From Microscillaceae bacterium (lineage in GTDB: Bacteria > Bacteroidota > Bacteroidia > Cytophagales > Microscillaceae): a DNA stretch of 55,462 bases. Under the pieces are notes generated by a model that saw nothing but the letters and a program-made list of their open reading frames with translations, was not told where the DNA came from and searched no databases. The stretch's first letter is position 1. Each line of letters opens with the position of its first letter. This document shows, piece after piece, positions 1-8,201 of this stretch. The translations under genes were made by a program, and so were the position numbers. The stretch is from contig DMXI01000313.1 in assembly GCA_003483885.1 (NCBI GenBank), positions 1 to 55,462 on the forward strand. The letters run 5' to 3'.

Positions 1-141
1 ATAAATTTACATTTTTAACTTTCTATTTCGCTGCCCTGATTCGTTAAAAAAACTTGCCGTAGCGCTGCTATGCCGCGTTTTTTGCCTCTCTTGACAACAA
101 AATATTTTGTTAAACTCTAGAACTTTATTTTTACACTATTC

Positions 142-966
142 CTAATCATCTCTATCACCTAGAAACTTCAGTATTCCTGATCTTTTCTTTTTAGTCTTTT
201 TCTTGTCTTTGTTTTCTTGTCCAATTCCTTTGAGCTTTTTCCAGATTTTCTTCAATCCTTTATCTGGTTCATCCTGGTCTCTACTTCCCGCCATATTTTC
301 CGACAACTTCAACGTAACCGTAATTTTAGGCTGAGCCTTGGACTGCGGCAACAAATTATTCAAGGCATCTCGCTGAGCAGCAAGCTTCAAGCCTTGTGCT
401 CCTGACAACAACTCTACCTCTGATAGACTCTTGCGTTGCAAGAAAGTAACTGGTTTCTTCTGAGCATCTATCGTTGGCAATGCTGCAGTTACCTTCTCTC
501 CTCTTTTGTCTTCATTCTTCAAACCATTTTTTGGCTGACTCGTACCAGACAATTTCACATTCTGCTGGCTGTTTTCTGGAACATTCAGTGCCAGGTTTTG
601 AGTAGAATTTTGGTCAAATGCTGTGTTTTCTTGGCTATCCTTTGAAATATTAATTTGTTGAGGAGCTTGTCTACCAGCCAAACCAGTAGACATAGGCATT
701 CCTTTGAGTTTCATCTGTAAAGAAACCATTTTGGCCGCAGTTTGAGCTGGAGGTGGAGTCATTTGAGGCTTCCACAAAGCCAACCCAATGGTAAGAAAAG
801 TAACAGATAACCCCGTAGACCACCACACCACCTTTCGTTTCCACCACGAGACAGGTGTTTTTTGGTCAAGTTGAGCATTGAGCTTGTCCCACACTGCGGC
901 TCGGGGCATTTGCTCAAAGTCCTTTAACTTTTCTTCAAAAATTTTATCTATTGGATGTTTAGTCAT
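142..966 (-). CDS. Membrane protein co-encoded with ECF sigma factor (putative anti-sigma partner)
   Basis: 274 residues. The N-terminal 45 residues are soluble and acidic/amphipathic. One transmembrane segment lies near residues 47-65 (rich in W, V, L, F and I). The rest is a long, low-complexity Gln/Ser/Lys-rich region, presumably periplasmic, with a very basic Lys/Arg-rich C-terminus. Its start overlaps the end of the upstream sigma-factor gene by 8 bases, so the two are almost certainly co-transcribed and translationally coupled. Bacteroidota ECF sigma genes often precede a single-pass membrane protein of this shape that may act as anti-sigma factor. I see no recognisable zinc anti-sigma (HxxxCxxC) motif, so the anti-sigma role rests on gene order and topology alone. 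Confidence 0.7.
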   Translation of the reverse strand: MTKHPIDKIFEEKLKDFEQMPRAAVWDKLNAQLDQKTPVSWWKRKVVWWSTGLSVTFLTIGLALWKPQMTPPPAQTAAKMVSLQMKLKGMPMSTGLAGRQAPQQINISKDSQENTAFDQNSTQNLALNVPENSQQNVKLSGTSQPKNGLKNEDKRGEKVTAALPTIDAQKKPVTFLQRKSLSEVELLSGAQGLKLAAQRDALNNLLPQSKAQPKITVTLKLSENMAGSRDQDEPDKGLKKIWKKLKGIGQENKDKKKTKKKRSGILKFLGDRDD

Positions 967-1525
967 GATGATCTAAGCTAAAAGTTTTTTTTTCTTGTTC
1001 TGATACATATTTCTGCAGCAACACACGCGCTCTCGATAACTGTGACTTAGAAGTATTGGTACTAATCCCCAGTTTTTCGGCAATTTCTTTATGCGAATAC
1101 CCCTCTATGGCGTACAAATTAAAAACGGTACGATAACCATCAGGCAATTGATTGACACATTTCATGAGGTCTTCAGCATTTAGGTTGCTTTCGGCTTCGG
1201 CATACTCGGCTACTTCTTTGGTATTTTCTATATCTACCTCCGATTGCTGCATTTTATTCTTGCGGAGATGATTTAGCGCCTCATTTACCATAATTCGTCT
1301 TATCCAGCCTTCAAAACTTCCTTCTTCTTTGAATTGGTCTATTTTGTTAAAAACCTTCAAAAATCCATTGGTCATCACTTCCTCTGCGTCAAATTGATGG
1401 CGCACATAACGCAGACACACCGCAAACATTTTAGGCGAGTACTGCTCGTACACCTGTTGTTGCGCTTGCCGTTTACCTTTTCGGCATCCCTTAATCAATG
1501 CTTTTTCGGACGAAAATCTCGACAT
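959..1525 (-). CDS. RNA polymerase ECF-type sigma-70 factor
   Basis: 188 residues, normal for an ECF sigma factor. Region 2 spans about residues 20-90 (YSPKMFAVCLRYV, then DAEEVMTNGFLKVF and FEGWIRRIMVNEALNHLRK), covering the core-binding and -10 recognition helices. Region 4 is at about 125-175 (LPDGYRTVFNLYAIEGYSHKEIAEKLG, then the recognition helix around STNTSKSQLSRAR). It directs core RNA polymerase to a dedicated promoter set. The membrane protein gene that follows overlaps it by 8 bases, and that partner may hold it inactive until an envelope signal arrives. The regulon cannot be read from the window. Confidence 0.95.
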   Translation of the reverse strand: MSRFSSEKALIKGCRKGKRQAQQQVYEQYSPKMFAVCLRYVRHQFDAEEVMTNGFLKVFNKIDQFKEEGSFEGWIRRIMVNEALNHLRKNKMQQSEVDIENTKEVAEYAEAESNLNAEDLMKCVNQLPDGYRTVFNLYAIEGYSHKEIAEKLGISTNTSKSQLSRARVLLQKYVSEQEKKTFSLDHHD

Positions 1526-1770
1526 TGCTCGTTATATGCTATTAGTTTTTAAGTTAAAATTATTTAGAAGTGGTTAGCTTCTAAAAGTTGGTTATATGTT
1601 CAGTTCTATTGGGTAGATACCATTATAACCACAAAGGTTGCTTGAGGGTGAAAAAATTTTCACTTTACAGCCAATCCCAAATATAACCAACTGTAAATCA
1701 AAAGCTTATATTTTTTATTTTTTTCAAGTTTTTTTCCCAAACCATTCAACGTACACTTGGTTATGGCACT

Positions 1771-2067
1771 ATGAATTCATTTAAGAAAAAAATAAAAGCC
1801 CTGGACGACGAAACCATCGATAGAATCGTAGAAATGGCCTGGGAAGATCGTACTCCCTTTGATGCTATACTGACCCAATATGACCTCAAAGAGCAGGAGG
1901 TGATTCAACTGATGCGGCAAGAAATGAAACCCAAGTCGTGGCGTATGTGGCGCAAACGGGTACAGGGTCGCAAAACCAAACATCGCAAACTCCGCCCCTC
2001 TGACGTAGATCGGTTTCATTGTAGCCGTCAAAAAAGCATTAGTGGAAATAAAATTTCAAAGAGGTAA
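1771..2067 (+). CDS. TIGR03643 / DUF2805 family protein
   Basis: 98 residues. The conserved core, about residues 8-75, contains LDDETIDRIVEMAWEDRTPF, then QYDLKEQEVIQLMRQEMKPKSWRMWRKRVQGRKTKHRK. This is the pattern of the small TIGR03643/DUF2805 family, common in Bacteroidota and proteobacteria. The acidic N-terminal half looks like a helix-turn-helix and the C-terminal half is strongly basic, which would suit nucleic-acid binding, but the function is not established. It is divergent from the sigma-factor operon across a 245-base spacer. The last 20 residues (after RPSDVDRFH) are atypical and may be a strain-specific tail. Confidence 0.85.
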   Translation: MNSFKKKIKALDDETIDRIVEMAWEDRTPFDAILTQYDLKEQEVIQLMRQEMKPKSWRMWRKRVQGRKTKHRKLRPSDVDRFHCSRQKSISGNKISKR

Positions 2068-2113
2068 GAGAAAAGGCTAATTTTAGGTGGTAAAACCTGA
2101 TTAAACATCTCTT

Positions 2114-2740
2114 ATGATTACCTCAAATATCAATGCTTACACCTACGAACAATACAATGCCATATGGTGCAAGGTAGTTTCTTTAGAAGAAATCAGCAAA
2201 GACGTTCAAACCGATCAAGACATCATCAACGAATGTATTGAAGAAATATACATGCGTTACACCCCCGAAAGTTGGGATGATGTGTTTCAATGGCGAGAGG
2301 ATACCTGGCAACTATCCCAGGGAGAACACATTGACATCGTAGAGGAAATCATCAAAGGAGATATTTTTTATCGTCAGGAAGAAAAAAAAGAACAAATTGA
2401 GTGGAGAGATCAGGTATTGCTTTACATAGGTTTCGAAGGGGGAATTGAGGCTTATAAAAAAGCAAACCGTGAAGCGCAAGAACAGGTAATAACCGCCATC
2501 AAAACAAATTGGTATAGTCCGGTAAATCAAGATGATTTGCTTCAAGCACCCGATTTTACCGAATACGCTCAATTAAAAAATGATTTCTTAAACGGGATTT
2601 TCTCAGAAAACAGGCGTTTTTATTTCAACAGAACCACAACACAAGCCCAAAAAGCGATTCAAGAAGAGGACAGAGACAATGTGCCAGCGGTAATTGGCAT
2701 AGATGACCAAAAATTTGCGGTCATGTGGTTTAATTTTTAA
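2114..2740 (+). CDS. Hypothetical protein, cytoplasmic
   Basis: 208 residues with no signal peptide or membrane segment. It is acidic and rich in Glu, Gln and aromatic residues. I do not recognise a family. It starts 47 bases after the DUF2805 gene in the same direction, so the two may be co-transcribed. Its stop lies 3 bases from the end of the convergent histidine kinase gene, leaving no room for a separate terminator between them. Codon use resembles the neighbours, and the long uninterrupted frame supports a real gene. Confidence 0.75.
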   Translation: MITSNINAYTYEQYNAIWCKVVSLEEISKDVQTDQDIINECIEEIYMRYTPESWDDVFQWREDTWQLSQGEHIDIVEEIIKGDIFYRQEEKKEQIEWRDQVLLYIGFEGGIEAYKKANREAQEQVITAIKTNWYSPVNQDDLLQAPDFTEYAQLKNDFLNGIFSENRRFYFNRTTTQAQKAIQEEDRDNVPAVIGIDDQKFAVMWFNF

Positions 2741-2743
2741 CAA

Positions 2744-3667
2744 TCACTTTGGCTCTCTGGGCAAAAAGACATGAAAAGTAGTGTAGCGACCTACTTCGCT
2801 TTCTACACTAATTCTCCCTCGCAGCTTTTGTACTGCTTTTTTTACCACATATAGGCCTAAGCCATTTCCTTCGGTGGCGGCTTCGTTACCCCGGAAAAAC
2901 ATACGGAAAATTTTGCGAAAGTATTTATTGGGAATCCCCGTGCCATTGTCGCTGAATATAATCTTGACACAGTTTTCTTGTTTGACGTTGTGTACCAAAA
3001 TTCGGATAAATGGTACCACACCTGCTTTTTTAGTGCGGTAAATAATGGAGTTTTCCAGCATATTATTGAGAATAATCTGAATAAGCTCTCCATCAGAAAA
3101 ATAATTCAGGTCTGACTCTACCTCTACTTCCAGTTCTATTTGGTGTGCTTCCAATTGGGGCTGAAATTTTGCCCGAAGTTCTGCAAGAATTGCTTCAAAG
3201 TCTATCAATGCGTGTGGTTTTTCCTCCACAGCAGGCTCAAGAACAGTTTCTACACTGTATCCGTAGCGGTTGATCATATTAACCATCAATAGCTTCCGCA
3301 GCATATTATCTGTTTTGCCTACCACCTTTTTGATTTCTTCCAGAAAACCCAGTGCAGTTTCATCCTTCACTTCCATCTTGGCTACATGAATCAATCCATT
3401 GATAGAAGCAATGGGGGCTCTAAAATCATGAGAAGCCCGATAAATAAAAGCATCTAACTCACGATTGGCCAGCTCCAGGTTTTTATTCATCTTCAGCAAG
3501 CTTTGGGTACGTTCCTGCACGATTTGCTCGAGTGCCAGATTCATAGCCTTGAGATTGGCCTCTTCGGTATTTTCTACCGCAGCACTGTCCTTTGAATGAT
3601 TGGTTTCCATAGCACTTTGCGTGGTTATTAAGCGTCTTTTTGTTGCATCAGACTGATTTAGGCTCAA
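2744..3667 (-). CDS. Soluble sensor histidine kinase
   Basis: 307 residues, no membrane segment. Residues about 35-70 form a coiled coil. The H-box is YRASHDFRAPIASING with the phospho-acceptor at His80. The HATPase_c domain follows: N-box near ILNNMLENSIIY, G1 box FSDNGTGIPNKYF, G2 box GNGLGLYVVKKAV. It should autophosphorylate on His80 and pass the phosphate to a response regulator. No input domain is present, so it probably receives its signal from a partner protein. No response regulator gene adjoins it; the nearest orphan regulator is at 13818. Met20 is an alternative start. Confidence 0.92.
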   Translation of the reverse strand: MSLNQSDATKRRLITTQSAMETNHSKDSAAVENTEEANLKAMNLALEQIVQERTQSLLKMNKNLELANRELDAFIYRASHDFRAPIASINGLIHVAKMEVKDETALGFLEEIKKVVGKTDNMLRKLLMVNMINRYGYSVETVLEPAVEEKPHALIDFEAILAELRAKFQPQLEAHQIELEVEVESDLNYFSDGELIQIILNNMLENSIIYRTKKAGVVPFIRILVHNVKQENCVKIIFSDNGTGIPNKYFRKIFRMFFRGNEAATEGNGLGLYVVKKAVQKLRGRISVESEVGRYTTFHVFLPREPK

Positions 3668-3732
3668 ATAATAGTAATTTTTTTCCTAAAAAGAAAGGTT
3701 TATCCCGCTATAACCCCTAGCCTGTTGAGCAT

Positions 3733-3765
3733 AAAAAAACCCTGATCAGGTATTTTGACCAGGGT
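3733..3765 (-). terminator. Rho-independent terminator of glnS
   Basis: Read on the minus strand: stem ACCCTG / CAGGGT (3760-3765 and 3739-3744), a 15-base loop region, then seven T (complement of A at 3733-3739). It lies 34 bases beyond the glnS stop codon. Confidence 0.8.
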
Positions 3766-3798
3766 AATAATCCTATCTATTTCATCCACAAAGTGTTA

Positions 3799-5601
3799 TC
3801 AGGACTTTGCCGGGTTTTGCCCTTGTGGGTGATCATTTTTACCTTTTTTATTTTTATCCTTTTTCTTCTTCTGTTTGTTTGGATTGGGCTGATTTTGCTT
3901 AGGCTGGTTATTGTTTTTCTTAGCCCAGCTATCTTTGAGCGATACAGTGCGGTTAAATACTAATTTATCCTCAGTAGTATAGTGCGTATCTACACAAAAA
4001 TACCCCAATCGTTGGAATTGAAATCTTTCACCTTGCTTGGCACTTTGTAAACTAGGCTCTAGCTTACAATCCGACAAAATCTCCAAAGACGTTGGGTTGA
4101 TAAAATCCTTAAAGTCTTTCTCTTCTTTTTTGGCTTGGCCAGAAGGCTCCTCCACACTGAACAACCGATCATACAAACGTACTTCGGCATTGATCGCATG
4201 CTGAGCCGATACCCAATGCAATACGCCCTTTACCTTTTTGCCACTAGTATCTTCCCCACTTTTGGAGTTCGGGTCGTAGGTACAACGTAACTCGGTAATA
4301 TTACCCGCTTCGTCTTTGATCACTTCCTCACACTTGATAATATAAGCACCTTTTAGGCGTACTTCACGATCGGGCGCCAAACGGAAAAACTTTCTGGGTG
4401 CGTCTTCCATAAAGTCGGTTTGCTCAATATAAATCTCGCGAGAGAAAGGTACATCACGTACACCTAAAGTAGCATCTTCAGGGCTGTTTTCGAGTACCAA
4501 AGTTTCTACCTTATCTTCAGGATAATTAGTAATGACTACCTTCAGCGGCTTCAATACTGCCATTACCCGCGCAGTGGTTTTATTTAAATCTTCGCGAATG
4601 CTATGCTCCAGCAAAGCTACATCAATCAAATTATCACGCTTGGCTACTCCTACTTTATCGGCAAAATTGCGAATAGACTTTGGCGTGTACCCACGACGGC
4701 GCAAAGCCGAGAGCGTAGGCATTCTTGGGTCATCCCAGCCATCTACAATATTTTCTTCTACCAACTGCAGTAGCTTACGCTTACTCATCACGGTATAAGA
4801 TAAGTTTAAACGGGCAAACTCGGTTTGCTTAGATGGAAAAATGTCCAAGCGAGCAATCAGCCAATCATACAAGTCTCTATGAGCAGCAAATTCCAGTGTA
4901 CACAACGAATGGGTTACTTCCTCAATAGAATCAGACTGCCCATGGGCAAAATCATAGGTTGGATAAATGCTCCATTTGGTACCTGTACGGTGATGGGGCA
5001 CATCGTTGATGATTCGATACAAATACGGATCACGCAGGTGCATGTTAGATGACGCCATGTCTATCTTAGCCCGTAATACTTTAGAACCATTTGGATGTTT
5101 GCCATCCTTCATTTCCTCAAATAATTGAAGGTTTTCGGCTAGAGTGCGATCACGAAATGGACTCTCAGTACCCGGCTCGGTAGGCGTTCCCTTTTGCTTG
5201 GCAATGGTTTCTGCGTCCTGATCATCTACATAGGCCAAGCCCGCGTTGATCAATTTCACCGCATATTCATACAACTGATCAAAATAGTCAGAAGTGTATT
5301 TTACGTCTCCACTCCACTGATAACCCAGCCACTGAATGTCTCGCTTGATGGAGTCTACATACATGGTTTTTTCGGTTACCGGATTGGTATCGTCAAAGCG
5401 CAGGTTACAATCACCCTGGTACTGTTGCGCAATCCCAAAGTTGAGCACAATAGACTTGGCGTGTCCAATGTGTAAGTAACCATTTGGCTCGGGCGGGAAT
5501 CGGGTCTGGACTTTGCCATCATTTACTTTATTGGCAATGTCTTGCTCTACCTTCACTTGAATGAAGTTCAGCGATTCCTTTTCTTCGGTTGCAGTACTCA
5601 T
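3799..5601 (-). CDS. glnS: Glutamine--tRNA ligase (class I)
   Basis: 600 residues. It charges tRNA-Gln with glutamine using ATP. The Rossmann signature PPEPNGYLHIGHAKS lies at residues 36-50 (HIGH at 44-47), the KMSKS-type loop is VMSKRK at 271-276, and the anticodon-binding beta-barrels occupy roughly 340-550. The GlnRS subclass is indicated by the RFDDTNP and YPTYDFAHGQSDS segments. About 45 residues beyond the usual bacterial length form a Lys/Asn/Gln/Pro-rich basic tail. It is monocistronic, with its own terminator. Presence of GlnRS suggests that Gln-tRNA is made directly rather than only by the GatCAB amidation route. Confidence 0.97.
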   Translation of the reverse strand: MSTATEEKESLNFIQVKVEQDIANKVNDGKVQTRFPPEPNGYLHIGHAKSIVLNFGIAQQYQGDCNLRFDDTNPVTEKTMYVDSIKRDIQWLGYQWSGDVKYTSDYFDQLYEYAVKLINAGLAYVDDQDAETIAKQKGTPTEPGTESPFRDRTLAENLQLFEEMKDGKHPNGSKVLRAKIDMASSNMHLRDPYLYRIINDVPHHRTGTKWSIYPTYDFAHGQSDSIEEVTHSLCTLEFAAHRDLYDWLIARLDIFPSKQTEFARLNLSYTVMSKRKLLQLVEENIVDGWDDPRMPTLSALRRRGYTPKSIRNFADKVGVAKRDNLIDVALLEHSIREDLNKTTARVMAVLKPLKVVITNYPEDKVETLVLENSPEDATLGVRDVPFSREIYIEQTDFMEDAPRKFFRLAPDREVRLKGAYIIKCEEVIKDEAGNITELRCTYDPNSKSGEDTSGKKVKGVLHWVSAQHAINAEVRLYDRLFSVEEPSGQAKKEEKDFKDFINPTSLEILSDCKLEPSLQSAKQGERFQFQRLGYFCVDTHYTTEDKLVFNRTVSLKDSWAKKNNNQPKQNQPNPNKQKKKKDKNKKGKNDHPQGQNPAKS

Positions 5602-5818
5602 TTTCGCTTTGATTTAAAATTTTCTGATGTTTTATTAAACAGAAGTCACCTTGACTCCGCAATATAAAATATATGGTAATGACTTATAATTCAGCCATTA
5701 CCACTAATGAATCTACAAATATAGGAAAGTTTTCAGGGAAAAGAATAGGAGTTTGGTAAGAGATGATTGGCTTGTAGTAAAAACTCTATAACTCCTAATA
5801 ATTTTTTCGATGTATCCC

Positions 5819-8098
5819 TCACTTCAAAAACTCGAGTAATTGTTGATAGTGTGATTCACTATCGGCAAAAGGAATGCGGTCTATCCAAGCCTCCAGAGCA
5901 GGACTTCCTTTCCAATCACGATCTTGAAAAAGCATCATGATTTCTCCTGCATCATAGAAAGCAATTTTTTCTAATTGAGGAATGTAAGGCTTAATAAGCT
6001 GTAAATCTTGTGGAGTAAACTGAGGACGTATCAGATCTTCTTTATGGTCTTTGAGTATAGGCAAAGGCTTTATAATACTTTGTAAAGGCTCGTCTGCCTT
6101 GGCTAAGGGTACAGTGAAATAGAACCAAGCTCCTTGTTCACCTATTTCTTCTATCTCAGCGATAGACAGTACCCCGATTTCTCCGTTGTGGGCTTCAATG
6201 GCCAGTTTGCAAAACGCCAACCCTAGCCCGGTAGAGCGACGGTCCAGCTTATCTACCCGGCCAAATTTCTCAAAAATGGTTTCTTTGTAAGCATCAGGTA
6301 CACCATTGCCGTTATCTTTTACCCAAATTTTCAAAAACCCTTGTTCTGACAACAACTCTGACTCTAACTTGATAATGGAATGGGTGGGCGTGTATTTAAT
6401 GGCATTGCTTAACAAATTGGTGAATACTCGGGTAATATACCCTTGGTCTACCTCAATGACTAAATGCAGTGGAATATTATTTTTGATCGTAATCAGTTTT
6501 TCGTCGGCCAAATGACGCATTTGATTAATCGCCACCGCAATCAAATCTCCAATCACTATTGCCATATTGGCCAATACTACCTCGTTGTTTTCAAACTTTT
6601 GTACCTCGAGTACATTTTCCAGCATGTCTAGCACTTGCCCAGCCGCTTTACGTACGCCTGGATCGTCAAAATTAATCAACGGAGAAAGTGGCTGCTTAGC
6701 ATCATGAATCAACATATGGGAGAGTTCTTCTCGAAAATTAGTCAACTCGGCTAGCTTTTCATTGTTAGTTCTTAGCTCTTCAGCTTGCTGGGTAATTTCT
6801 TCTTTTTGGTGCTCAATCTCACTGGTGCGTTTACGCACTTCGTTTTCCAAATGCGCTTTTTGTTCCTGAATGATTCGCACATTTTCAAGTTGTACCTGCT
6901 CCTTTTCTCGCCGATAAAAATTGATACGATCGGCCAGTGCCAACGAAAACAATAAGGTTTCTACAGTTAAACCTGACTCTAGCAAGTAATAATCAAAACT
7001 ACCAAAAGGCAACAAACCGGCGTTAGATACTGCCAACATCACGCTTGAAAACATCATACCTAACCAACCAAATAAGTAAAAAGAGGCAGGTTTGTACCCT
7101 TTACGATAGACCATAAATCCCAGTACAATCACGAATACTACGCCAAAAGGTAAGAGTACTTGGGTCATGGTAATGGCCAAGGCATTGTTAAAAAAATCAG
7201 TAATGATGGTAACAATGGCAAATGCGTAACAGACCTTGAATATGATCAAAGCTTTAGGGTAGTACTTCTTGACATTGAGGAAGCTTTGGGCAAACAAGAG
7301 TACAAACAAGGAAAAAAAACCAAAGCAAAGCGAAATAAGGTCATTGAGCGCAACTTGATCGCCTAATAAAAATTGCAATGAATGTCCTTTGATAGTTGCC
7401 GCTGACATGAGCCCGGCCGCCACATATAATATATAATACAGGTAAGATAAATCCTGGGTAGAAACAAAGATGAAGAAATTATAAAAAATCATCATCAACA
7501 TGATACCATAAAAGGCTCCGATGATGATGTCTTTGGGTTGGTTGTGTTCTAAAAAAGCTTGATAGCTCCCGATACTCATGGGCAGGGGGAGCAATTCTTT
7601 AGAATAACACCGGAGATACAATGTGTAGGTTTTTCCAGCATTGAGTGCCACCTCAAACAAATAATTGGTTACTTTAAATTTGCGTTGGTCAAACGGCACC
7701 TTATCACCTACTTTGTCTATCATTTTGTAAGCTTTATCGCCCTCTTCTTGATGATAAAGTTGAACCTCCTCAATGGGTATATTGCGAAACTCTACCAAAT
7801 ACTTTCCAGTCTTTTGTACTTGTACTTCAAACTTCAGCCACACTGTTTTTTTACCTTTGCCCAAATGCAAGGTAGGTTGCGTATTGAGCGTAAATTGTTT
7901 TTGAATAGTGGGTCGCTGGATATCTTCCAAAATGGATTGATGGGTAGTATCTAGGTAATAAGATAAGTAAGGAGACAGGCTGATTACTTCATGTTGATCT
8001 TCTAAGAATAGTATTTTTTGAGCTTGCAATGAGGACACTTTGCTGGAAATAAGGACGATAAAAAAGCAAAGAAGAAAGTTTTTCCGAGATAAGCTCAT
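5819..8098 (-). CDS. 7TMR-DISM receptor histidine kinase
   Basis: 759 residues. Signal peptide (1-26, ending SLQAQ). Periplasmic 7TMR-DISMED2 jelly-roll domain at about 30-175 (the conserved VWLKFEVQV and YLRCYS strands). A 7TM block at about 185-395 closes with the LLFSLALADRINFYRREKEQ signature. A coiled coil at about 400-455 leads to the kinase: H-box MLIHDAKQPLSPL, N-box NLLSNAIKYTP, G1 VKDNGNGVPDAYK, G2 STGLGLAFCKLAIEAHNG. An extra C-terminal segment of about 85 residues has no recognised domain. It should couple binding of an unknown extracellular ligand, often carbohydrate-like in this fold, to phosphorylation. It is first of three tandem paralogous receptors; about 100 bases separate it from the next gene. 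Confidence 0.93.
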   Translation of the reverse strand: MSLSRKNFLLCFFIVLISSKVSSLQAQKILFLEDQHEVISLSPYLSYYLDTTHQSILEDIQRPTIQKQFTLNTQPTLHLGKGKKTVWLKFEVQVQKTGKYLVEFRNIPIEEVQLYHQEEGDKAYKMIDKVGDKVPFDQRKFKVTNYLFEVALNAGKTYTLYLRCYSKELLPLPMSIGSYQAFLEHNQPKDIIIGAFYGIMLMMIFYNFFIFVSTQDLSYLYYILYVAAGLMSAATIKGHSLQFLLGDQVALNDLISLCFGFFSLFVLLFAQSFLNVKKYYPKALIIFKVCYAFAIVTIITDFFNNALAITMTQVLLPFGVVFVIVLGFMVYRKGYKPASFYLFGWLGMMFSSVMLAVSNAGLLPFGSFDYYLLESGLTVETLLFSLALADRINFYRREKEQVQLENVRIIQEQKAHLENEVRKRTSEIEHQKEEITQQAEELRTNNEKLAELTNFREELSHMLIHDAKQPLSPLINFDDPGVRKAAGQVLDMLENVLEVQKFENNEVVLANMAIVIGDLIAVAINQMRHLADEKLITIKNNIPLHLVIEVDQGYITRVFTNLLSNAIKYTPTHSIIKLESELLSEQGFLKIWVKDNGNGVPDAYKETIFEKFGRVDKLDRRSTGLGLAFCKLAIEAHNGEIGVLSIAEIEEIGEQGAWFYFTVPLAKADEPLQSIIKPLPILKDHKEDLIRPQFTPQDLQLIKPYIPQLEKIAFYDAGEIMMLFQDRDWKGSPALEAWIDRIPFADSESHYQQLLEFLK

Positions 8099-8201
8099 AT
8101 GCCTTTCGCTATTCTGAGTGGGTATTTATTTTTGGGGAATGATAACAAAATAAATTCACATTTTTATATCATTCTTTGAGCAAAAATAGATTCGTTTGAA
8201 A

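Noticed and set aside
7559..7954. 131-codon plus-strand frame opposite the 7TMR-DISM kinase
   Set aside because: It is the antisense shadow of the sensor domain coding sequence and has no domain signature.
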